A stretch of DNA of 6,073 bases, from assembly GCA_026986085.1 (NCBI GenBank), contig JALSPE010000180.1, positions 1 through 6,073 on the forward strand, given 5' to 3'. The position numbers were made by a program, and so were the translations under genes. Of the stretch, positions 1-4,850 are shown in pieces. Positions within the stretch are counted from its first letter, which is position 1, and each line of letters begins with the position of its first letter. The DNA comes from Campylobacteraceae bacterium (GTDB lineage Bacteria; Campylobacterota; Campylobacteria; Campylobacterales; Sulfurovaceae). The notes under the pieces are model-generated. The model saw nothing but the letters and a program-made list of their open reading frames with translations, searched no databases and was not told where the DNA came from.

Positions 1-143
1 TTGCCTATTTTTAGGCTTCCCTTTGGTTTTTTACTAGGTTTCCCATATGCTTAGACACATTTTTTTAAATTAACAAGAAAGTCCTGCAAAAATGTGACAT
101 TGCCTATGAAAAACCTCGTAAAATTGTAACTATACTATTCCAT
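1..143 (-). pseudogene. Possible decayed coding fragment running off the left edge
   Basis: On the minus strand, one frame starting at an ATG at 143-141 reads protein-like text interrupted by stops. After an early TAG it gives FFIGNVTFLQDFLVNLKKC, then V and a TAA, then AYGKPSKKPKGSLKIG up to the window edge. The lysine/proline-rich stretch could be the basic N-terminal part of a transposase, but I cannot assign a family. Local GC (about 30%) is clearly higher than in 310-688 (under 20%), which fits old coding DNA. The short length, internal stops and missing left part make this tentative; it could be chance reading of non-coding DNA. Confidence 0.27.
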
Positions 144-457
144 CGAACTCAGGTTAATAAATTAGAGCTTTTAAAGTAAAGTTTGTTTCTCTTATTATCG
201 TATCTTCAAATCTATTCGAGGCAATAGCCCAAATTAACTTTTTATCTCAAATAGACGCAAATAAATTCGTATGTCCGTATTGCTTGAAATTTGTTTTATT
301 ACTTAGTATGTAAATTTAACTTTTGCACTTAAATTATTATATTATGGTGCTAGTAAGCTATTATCTATATTTAATACAAAGTTATTATAACTCTTGATAT
401 TGTATATTAAAATTTTTAAATAGCCTATCTATGGAGATTTAAAAAAAGTAAATAGTT

Positions 458-482
458 ATTGTCAAGATATATGACAATTTTT
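458..482 (+). terminator. Weak hairpin followed by a T-run
   Basis: ATTGTCA (458-464) and TGACAAT (472-478) form a perfect 7-bp stem around a 7-nt loop. The last T of the right arm starts a run of five T (478-482). The form is that of a Rho-independent terminator reading rightward, but the stem has only two G-C pairs and no intact gene lies upstream. It could end transcription from the decayed region, end a small RNA, or be chance in AT-rich DNA. Confidence 0.3.
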
Positions 483-532
483 CAAAAATGCTTCAATAAC
501 ACTGTTTACTTTAAAATTTTATTTATAATTAT

Positions 533-627
533 GTGTAAAAGTCAATTTTTTTACAAATAGCTAAAGATTAAACTTAAATTGTAACATTTTTACACTTTTA
601 ATACATATTTAAGACATTATTTTACAA
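533..627. repeat. Cluster of TTTTACA(A/C) octamers
   Basis: Four copies occur within 95 bases: GTGTAAAA at 533-540 (inverse of TTTTACAC), TTTTACAA at 549-556, TTTTACAC at 588-595 and TTTTACAA at 620-627. All lie just upstream of the promoter of the gene at 689. Each octamer carries one or two C/G bases, so it is less likely by chance here than pure A/T words. They may be binding sites for a regulator; nothing in the sequence identifies one. Confidence 0.3.
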
Positions 628-647
628 TATTAATTATAATATAACCA

Positions 648-672
648 TTTTATGCTATAATATATCATAAAA
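648..672. promoter_or_regulatory. 25-bp near-perfect dyad, putative operator
   Basis: TTTTATG (648-654) and CATAAAA (666-672) are perfect inverted repeats. The inner bases continue the symmetry (TATA at 656-659 against TATA at 661-664) around a centre at 660, so 11 of 12 base pairs match; only 655/665 fails. The -10 hexamer (656-661) lies inside it, so a dimeric protein bound here would block the promoter. This is an inference from geometry. A/T-rich palindromes are commoner by chance in such DNA. Confidence 0.4.
653..661 (+). promoter_or_regulatory. Extended -10 promoter of the LysM-like gene
   Basis: The sequence TGCTATAAT is a full-consensus extended -10 element (TGnTATAAT), with the hexamer at 656-661. 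It would start transcription near 667-669 and leave a leader of about 20 nt that contains the AGGG ribosome site (679-682) of the gene starting at 689. No good -35 box is visible, which is usual for vegetative promoters in Campylobacterota. Confidence 0.65.
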
Positions 673-688
673 GATAAAAGGGAATATT

Positions 689-1177
689 ATGATTATTAAT
701 ATAAATAAACACTATTTTGACATTCAAGAGAGTGGTATTATTATTGATTTAGCCAATATAGAGTTTAGCAATAAAAATATCTATCTTAAAATTGGAGGAG
801 ATATCCACTTAATTAAAGAGTATATTAAATATGTAAATAAAGAGTGTGGAGTTGTAACAAAACTCTCTATTCCAAATAATATTAAAATAGATAATTATGA
901 TAAAGTTAAATTAATAATAAAAGATAATAACCATACTCAAAATAGTAGTAGAAAAAAGGTTGTAATAGATTTGGTATATACCCCTAATATAATTAAAAAC
1001 TACTCTGATTTTTGGCTACATAGAGTAGCAAAAGATGAAACACTATCTGATATTTCAAAAAAGTATTACAATACATCATCTTTAAGCAATAAAATATACG
1101 AAGTTAATATAGATAGAATAGATAATACAAACTCTATAATTGAAGGTCAAATTTTAAGAATACCAAGAGGTATTTAA
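689..1177 (+). CDS. Orphan protein with C-terminal LysM-like domain
   Basis: This 162-residue protein has a C-terminal segment (about 111-159) with the LysM pattern: HRVAKDETLSDISKKYY, then IYEVNIDRI, and the closing IIEGQILRIP. LysM domains usually bind peptidoglycan or related N-acetylglucosamine polymers; cytoplasmic YgaU-type and phage/contractile-tail baseplate proteins also carry them. The first 100 residues, rich in Ile, Asn and Lys, match nothing I recognise. There is no signal peptide or membrane segment, and only one Cys (53). The start is supported by AGGG at 679-682, six bases before the ATG, and a consensus extended -10 upstream. GC is about 23% by hand count, against roughly 35% in plsX. 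The gene is alone on this strand and converges on plsX, with 16 bases between the stops. It may be a recent acquisition or a stray piece of a tail-like system; its function is unknown. Confidence 0.75.
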   Translation: MIININKHYFDIQESGIIIDLANIEFSNKNIYLKIGGDIHLIKEYIKYVNKECGVVTKLSIPNNIKIDNYDKVKLIIKDNNHTQNSSRKKVVIDLVYTPNIIKNYSDFWLHRVAKDETLSDISKKYYNTSSLSNKIYEVNIDRIDNTNSIIEGQILRIPRGI

Positions 1178-1187
1178 TATAAATCAC

Positions 1188-1213
1188 TACTCTCTAGCTT
1201 TTATTAGAGAGTA
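1188..1213. terminator. Hairpin at the plsX stop codon between convergent genes
   Basis: TACTCTCTA (1188-1196) and TAGAGAGTA (1205-1213) form a perfect 9-bp stem with an 8-nt loop. The plsX stop codon (1194-1196) lies in the stem. It sits between the ends of two convergent genes, where a shared terminator would be expected, but neither direction has a clear T-run after the stem. It may slow RNA polymerase or protect the 3' ends of transcripts. Confidence 0.4.
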
Positions 1214-2198
1214 ACTCCTCTTCTATCTTATTATTTATATCTGAATTTGCAAATTTAATTGCTTGAAAAATTGCATTTTTAATTGCTTTTGCATTTGAAC
1301 TGCCATGACTTATAATAGCACAACCATTAATCCCTAGAAGTGGTGCTCCACCATACTCAGCATAATCTATCTGCTTTTTAAGATTAGCAAAAACTTTTCT
1401 CTTCATTAAAAGTGCACCTATCTTTGCTGGTATAGATTTTTTTATATTTTGCTTCATCATCTCTATAATTGTAGATGCAACGCCTTCACTGGTTTTTAAA
1501 ACAATATTACCAGTAAACCCATCAGTAACAACAACATCTACTGAACCATTAAATATATCTCTACCCTCAATATTGCCAACAAAGCCTACTATATTTTTAA
1601 GTAGTGCAAAAGCCTCTTTTGTAAGTTCATTACCTTTACTATCCTCTTCTCCATTAGATAATAGACCAACTCTTGGTTTATTTATAGAAAGTATCTCTTT
1701 AGCATAAGCCCTACCCATAATTGCAAATTCATATAAATTTCTAGCTTTGCAATCTGTAACAGCTCCTACATCCAAAACTATCGATTTACTTCTACTACTA
1801 TTTGGCATAAGAGTCGCAAGTGGTGGTTTATTAACTCCACTTAATCTTCCAATTCTAAGTGCTGCTAAAGCCATAGTAGCTCCACTATGTCCAGCAGATA
1901 CAACTGCATCAGCTCTTTTATCTCTAACACACTCAACAGCTTGATAAATAGAGGATTCTTTTCTTCGTCTTGCATCAGTAGCATTATCGCTCATAGATAT
2001 TACATCTTTACAATCTAAAATCTCAACTACATTATCATCTAAATAGTATTGGGGAAGATAGGATAGTATCTCATCTTGGTCACCAACCAAGATAGCCTTA
2101 AATCTTTTTTCATCGAGAGCTTGAACAAGCCCTTCAATAATAGGTTCACAACCAAAGTCGCCACCCATTGCATCTACTGCAATTGTAACTTCACTCAT
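1194..2198 (-). CDS. plsX: Phosphate acyltransferase PlsX
   Basis: PlsX converts acyl-ACP and phosphate to acyl-phosphate, the acyl donor used by PlsY for the first step of phosphatidic acid synthesis; it is a peripheral membrane enzyme. The 334 residues are the usual family length. Visible family motifs are VDAMGGD at 8-14, SAGHSGATMA at 101-110, VLDVGA at 141-146, SNGEE with KGNEL at 181-192, VVVTDGFTGNIVLK at 222-235 and YGGAPLLGINGCAIISHG at 282-299. The ATG lies only 2 bases after the rpmF stop and has no strong ribosome site, so translation is probably coupled. It is the last gene of the ndk-DUF177-rpmF-plsX run. fabH, the usual next gene in this group, is not present. The stop codon sits in a 9-bp hairpin. 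Confidence 0.97.
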   Translation of the reverse strand: MSEVTIAVDAMGGDFGCEPIIEGLVQALDEKRFKAILVGDQDEILSYLPQYYLDDNVVEILDCKDVISMSDNATDARRRKESSIYQAVECVRDKRADAVVSAGHSGATMALAALRIGRLSGVNKPPLATLMPNSSRSKSIVLDVGAVTDCKARNLYEFAIMGRAYAKEILSINKPRVGLLSNGEEDSKGNELTKEAFALLKNIVGFVGNIEGRDIFNGSVDVVVTDGFTGNIVLKTSEGVASTIIEMMKQNIKKSIPAKIGALLMKRKVFANLKKQIDYAEYGGAPLLGINGCAIISHGSSNAKAIKNAIFQAIKFANSDINNKIEEELLSNKS

Positions 2199-2200
2199 TG

Positions 2201-2359
2201 TTACTTTTTACTCTTATACTCACCAGTTGTAAGGTTCATTCTATGAGGCATTCTCCAAGTCCCATCTTCATCTTTAATTGGTCTTGGTAGTGTTGCTTTG
2301 TAGTGAGTTCTTCTCTTTGCTGCTCTTGTTTTACTATGTCTTCTCTTAGGTACTGCCAT
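2201..2359 (-). CDS. rpmF: 50S ribosomal protein L32
   Basis: The 52-residue product starts MAVPKRRHSKTRAAKRRTHY and continues with LPRPIKDEDGTWRMPHR, ending in a lysine-rich tail. The MAVPKR(R/K)xSK start and strongly basic composition identify L32, a small protein of the large ribosomal subunit. This version has none of the zinc-ribbon cysteines found in some L32 proteins, as in many other proteobacterial forms. A good ribosome site (AGAAAGGAT) precedes the ATG. It lies 18 bases after the DUF177 gene and 2 bases before plsX, the conserved DUF177-rpmF-plsX arrangement. Confidence 0.96.
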   Translation of the reverse strand: MAVPKRRHSKTRAAKRRTHYKATLPRPIKDEDGTWRMPHRMNLTTGEYKSKK

Positions 2360-2377
2360 ATTAAATCCTTTCTAAAA

Positions 2378-2752
2378 TTAAAATTCTATCTCTAATATCT
2401 CGTCATTATCTATACAATCTTCACAAAAATTGTATCCATCTTCAATTGATATAATTTCGCTATTTATGATATAGTCAAAATCAATTACACCATTAAAAAA
2501 CTCAATTACATCAATTTCATCTTTACTATTATACCTACCATCACTTAAAATAAGCTCTAGTGGATACTCGATTTCTTTACTCCACTCTTTTCCACACCTA
2601 TTGCAGATAAAATTCAATTCTGCTTTTAGTATGGAGTCAAGTTTTACACTATCTCTATTAACTCTCTTCAAAGTCCCTATAATAGAGTTTTTATCTTTTT
2701 TGTAGTTTATATCTACAGGAGTCTGCTTTATTTTTAAAAAGCTAATCTCCAT
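2378..2752 (-). CDS. DUF177 (YceD-like) protein
   Basis: This 124-residue protein is placed by context and motif in the DUF177/YceD family, which almost always sits beside rpmF. Members are thought to act in ribosomal RNA or large-subunit maturation; the exact role is not settled. Two cysteine pairs are visible, C50-x2-C53 (in FICNRCGKEW, the family hallmark) and C110-x2-C113 (in NFCEDCIDND); together they could bind one zinc. The protein is acidic towards the C-terminus and shorter than E. coli YceD. The ATG is 3 bases after the ndk stop, with no clear ribosome site, so it is probably coupled to ndk. rpmF follows after 18 bases. It corresponds by position to the conserved hypothetical gene between ndk and rpmF in C. 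jejuni. Confidence 0.85.
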   Translation of the reverse strand: MEISFLKIKQTPVDINYKKDKNSIIGTLKRVNRDSVKLDSILKAELNFICNRCGKEWSKEIEYPLELILSDGRYNSKDEIDVIEFFNGVIDFDYIINSEIISIEDGYNFCEDCIDNDEILEIEF

Positions 2753-2755
2753 TAA

Positions 2756-3175
2756 TTAAGATAACTCACTCTCATCAAAAAAGAAAGCTATCTCATTTTT
2801 AGCATTCTCTAGAGAATCACTTCCATGAACTGCATTAGCATCAATACTATCAGCAAAATCAGCTCTTATTGTTCCAGGCTCTGCCTCTTTAGGATTAGTT
2901 GCACCCATTAAATCTCTATTTTTTAATACTGCACCCTCACCCTCTAAAACAGAAACAACAACTGGTCCAGAAGTCATAAACTCTACTAACTCACCATAAA
3001 AAGGTCTCTCTTTATGAACTGCATAAAATTCACCCGCTTGTTCAGGTGTCAATTGCACCTTTTTAAGTGCTACAATTCTTAAACCATTACTCTCAAATCT
3101 ATCTAATATTTTTCCAATAACACCCTTTGCAACTGCATCAGGTTTAATTATTGATAGTGTTTGCTCTACTGCCAT
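2756..3175 (-). CDS. ndk: Nucleoside diphosphate kinase
   Basis: Ndk transfers the gamma phosphate from ATP to other nucleoside diphosphates through a phosphohistidine, balancing NTP and dNTP pools in the cytoplasm. The 139 residues are typical. The start MAVEQTLSIIKPDAVAKG carries the conserved KPDA (11-14). The active-site signature is NAVHGSD at 114-120, with catalytic His117. Other conserved pieces are the NRDLMGATNP loop (86-95) and GTIRADF (101-107). It has its own candidate promoter (3208-3216) after the fdxA terminator and an AAGG ribosome site about 9 bases before the ATG. It appears to lead a four-gene operon ending with plsX. Confidence 0.97.
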   Translation of the reverse strand: MAVEQTLSIIKPDAVAKGVIGKILDRFESNGLRIVALKKVQLTPEQAGEFYAVHKERPFYGELVEFMTSGPVVVSVLEGEGAVLKNRDLMGATNPKEAEPGTIRADFADSIDANAVHGSDSLENAKNEIAFFFDESELS

Positions 3176-3207
3176 TACTAACTACCTTAACTTAAATTTT
3201 GGTTGAG

Positions 3208-3216
3208 ATAATAGCA
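3208..3216 (-). promoter_or_regulatory. Extended -10 promoter of ndk
   Basis: On the minus strand the sequence is TGCTATTAT, a TGn plus a five-of-six -10 hexamer, 32 bases before the ndk ATG. No convincing -35 box is seen. Its place between the fdxA terminator and ndk supports a separate transcript for ndk-DUF177-rpmF-plsX. Confidence 0.55.
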
Positions 3217-3276
3217 TAATAACTTTTAATTTTGTATTAATAAGAAGAAATAAAAAGAGTTTTAACAAAAAAGATT

Positions 3277-3312
3277 AAAAAAAGTTGCAACCTCATTTTA
3301 ATGAAGTTGCAA
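3277..3312 (-). terminator. Rho-independent terminator of fdxA
   Basis: Reading the minus strand, TTGCAACTTCATT and AATGAGGTTGCAA form a 13-bp stem with one G-T wobble and a two-base centre (3285-3312). After one C follow seven T (3283-3277). The stem starts 11 bases after the fdxA stop. This is the clearest terminator in the window and separates fdxA from ndk. Confidence 0.9.
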
Positions 3313-3323
3313 AGTAATTGAAA

Positions 3324-3599
3324 TTAGTCTTCAATTACAGGAGTTCCAGGCTCACCTCTGTTCTCTGAACAAGTCATACCCTCTTCACAAGGAGCCCATT
3401 GAATACACCCTTCAGTAGGACATGCCTCAGCACATGCAGGAACATCATGGTAACCTACACACTCAACACACTTATCTGCGTAAACATAATAAATCTCTTC
3501 TCCAGTTGGGTTATCATCCTCATCAACAATCGCTTCTACTGGACACTCATCGATACACGCTGCACAGTTAATGCAACTATCTGTAATAATTACTGCCAT
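3324..3599 (-). CDS. fdxA: 2[4Fe-4S] ferredoxin, Allochromatium type
   Basis: This 91-residue acidic protein carries two 4Fe-4S motifs: C9-x2-C12-x2-C15-x3-C19 (with P20) and C44-x2-C47-x8-C56-x3-C60 (with P61). The eight-residue gap in the second motif and the C-terminal extension mark the Allochromatium vinosum type of low-potential ferredoxin, a soluble electron carrier. Its place before ndk, the DUF177 gene, rpmF and plsX matches fdxA of Campylobacter jejuni, which is the basis for the symbol. Three extra cysteines follow (65, 71, 77). C65, in CPTEGC, resembles one seen in relatives; C71 and C77 look less usual. An AAGGAGAT ribosome site (3605-3612) fixes the start. It has its own candidate promoter and a strong terminator, so it is probably transcribed alone. 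No thioredoxin or peroxidase gene is adjacent, unlike in C. jejuni, where ahpC is divergent. Confidence 0.9.
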   Translation of the reverse strand: MAVIITDSCINCAACIDECPVEAIVDEDDNPTGEEIYYVYADKCVECVGYHDVPACAEACPTEGCIQWAPCEEGMTCSENRGEPGTPVIED

Positions 3600-3629
3600 A
3601 TTATATCTCCTTAATAAATTTGTATTAAC

Positions 3630-3638
3630 ACTATATCA
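3630..3638 (-). promoter_or_regulatory. Extended -10 promoter of fdxA
   Basis: The minus strand reads TGATATAGT, a TGn followed by a five-of-six match to TATAAT (hexamer 3635-3630). It lies 30 bases before the fdxA ATG in the 78-base gap after metK. The leader would be just over 20 nt and hold the AAGGAGAT ribosome site (3605-3612). There is no evident -35 box. No clear terminator lies between metK and this site, so read-through from metK is also possible. Confidence 0.5.
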
Positions 3639-3677
3639 CAAGATTTTAAATTTTCTTTTAAAGTTAGAAAAAAAATC

Positions 3678-4838
3678 CTATTTTTTTACATTTAGATACG
3701 ATTTTATCTCATCTACTTTATTTGTCATCTCCCAAGTAAACTCTTCAAGCTCTCTACCAAAATGTCCATATGATGCGCTTTTGCGATATATTGGTCTTAA
3801 AAGATTCAACTCTTTTATAATACCTGCTGGTCTTAAATCGAATATATCTCTAACGCAATCTTCTAACTGTTTACTATCGTAACTATTATCACCATGAGTA
3901 TCTACCATAATAGAAACTGGCTCAACAACACCAATTGCATATGCAATCTGAATTGTAACTCTATTAGCAACTCCAGCTGCTACTAAATTTTTAGCTACCC
4001 ATCTTGCAGCATAAGCAGCACTTCTATCTACCTTCGTTGGATCTTTACCACTAAAAGCCCCACCACCATGAGGACAACTACCACCATAGGTATCTACAAT
4101 AATCTTTCTGCCAGTAAGTCCAGCATCTCCTTGAGGACCCCCAATTACAAAACGACCTGTTGGATTAATATGATAAATTATATCATCTGCAATAAGCTCT
4201 TTTGGTATAACTTTCTCTATAACTTCAGAAATAATATCTTTATGTAACTGCTTTTGCTCAATCTCTGGCGCATGTTGAGTAGATACAACAACTGTCTTTA
4301 CAGATACTGGCTCTCCATCTCTATATAAAACACTAACTTGCGCCTTTCCATCTGGTCTAAGATAAGGAAGTGTGCTATTTTTTCTAACTTCTGCTAACTT
4401 TGCTGTAATTTTATGTGCCAATAAAATTGGTAGAGGCATTAACTCTTTAGTTTCATTACACGCGTAACCAAACATAAGCCCTTGATCCCCTGCTCCAATC
4501 TCACCAGAGTCTTGATCAACACCTTGATTAATATCAGCACTCTGCTCACCAATACCATTTAATACACCAGCACTCCTATAATCAAATCCAAAAGTAGCAT
4601 CTGTATAGCCTATCTCTCTAATTACCTCTCTTGCTATCTCTTGCATTGGAGCATAACTAGTAGTCTTCAACTCCCCTGTAATTATACAAAATCCATTACT
4701 AACTAGTGTCTCACAAGCAACTCTAGCATTTTTATCTTTTTCTATAATATAATCCAAAATAGCATCACTAATTTGGTCTGCCATCTTATCTGGATGCCCC
4801 TCTGTTACAGACTCACTTGTAAAAATATACTCACTCAT
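3678..4838 (-). CDS. metK: S-adenosylmethionine synthetase
   Basis: MetK makes S-adenosylmethionine from methionine and ATP, releasing phosphate and pyrophosphate; it is a cytoplasmic tetramer in characterised bacteria. The 386 residues are full family length. Visible motifs are TEGHPDKMADQISDAILD at 12-29 (ATP site, His15 and Asp17), the first signature GAGDQGLMFGYA at 115-126, the GGPQGDAGLTGRK stretch at 233-245, and the second signature GGGAFSGKDPTKVDRS at 258-273. The ATG is supported by GGAGAG just upstream (4842-4847). It starts 12 bases after the dxs stop, so the two genes probably share a transcript. S-adenosylmethionine is needed for many methylations and radical-SAM steps, including the IspH/MEP-linked cofactor economy only indirectly, so the pairing with dxs looks like shared housekeeping expression. 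No SAM riboswitch is seen. Confidence 0.97.
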   Translation of the reverse strand: MSEYIFTSESVTEGHPDKMADQISDAILDYIIEKDKNARVACETLVSNGFCIITGELKTTSYAPMQEIAREVIREIGYTDATFGFDYRSAGVLNGIGEQSADINQGVDQDSGEIGAGDQGLMFGYACNETKELMPLPILLAHKITAKLAEVRKNSTLPYLRPDGKAQVSVLYRDGEPVSVKTVVVSTQHAPEIEQKQLHKDIISEVIEKVIPKELIADDIIYHINPTGRFVIGGPQGDAGLTGRKIIVDTYGGSCPHGGGAFSGKDPTKVDRSAAYAARWVAKNLVAAGVANRVTIQIAYAIGVVEPVSIMVDTHGDNSYDSKQLEDCVRDIFDLRPAGIIKELNLLRPIYRKSASYGHFGRELEEFTWEMTNKVDEIKSYLNVKK

Positions 4839-4850
4839 ATACTCTCCATT

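Larger units (their letters stand above)
144..688. other. Long AT-rich region without an intact gene
   Basis: No intact ORF of useful length and no tRNA- or rRNA-like sequence is visible. Positions 144-300 carry further protein-like minus-strand text, for example DKKLIWAIASNRFEDTIIR (about 193-249), which ends in stops on both sides and may belong to the same decayed locus as 1-143. From about 310 to 688, GC falls below 20% by hand count. Recognisable items there are a weak hairpin with a T-run (458-482), four TTTTACA(A/C) octamers in either orientation (533-627), and the promoter and dyad of the gene at 689. Confidence 0.6.

Noticed and set aside
3..16. GCCTA/TAGGC hairpin at the left edge as a terminator
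   Set aside because: A 5-bp stem with no following T-run in either direction; the sequence beyond the edge is not visible.
161..307. Plus-strand frame with a CPYC motif (ANKFVCPYCLKF), possible zinc ribbon
   Set aside because: It has no ATG near its beginning, ends soon after the motif, and is opposite the more protein-like minus-strand reading. A single CxxC in a short frame is weak evidence.
533..627. Replication origin (DnaA-box cluster) in the AT-rich region
   Set aside because: The repeated word TTTTACA(A/C) lacks the TTCAC core that I recall for Campylobacterota DnaA boxes, and no dnaA or other origin-linked gene is near.
1..688. CRISPR array, tRNA or riboswitch in the gene-free stretch
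   Set aside because: No regularly spaced repeat, no cloverleaf-compatible arms and no conserved riboswitch core could be found by eye.
1747..1944. Plus-strand open frame of 65 codons inside plsX
   Set aside because: It lies wholly antisense to a clearly recognised gene, has no ribosome site worth noting and no recognisable protein features.
3667..3687. A-run and T-run hairpin at the metK stop as a terminator
   Set aside because: The stem has only A-T pairs, covers the stop codon with a three-base loop, and would be unstable. It is better seen as homopolymer runs.
3399..3882. Two plus-strand open frames opposite fdxA and the metK end
   Set aside because: Both are antisense to well-supported genes and their translations show no family features; the fdxA-metK gap they cross holds minus-strand promoter signals.
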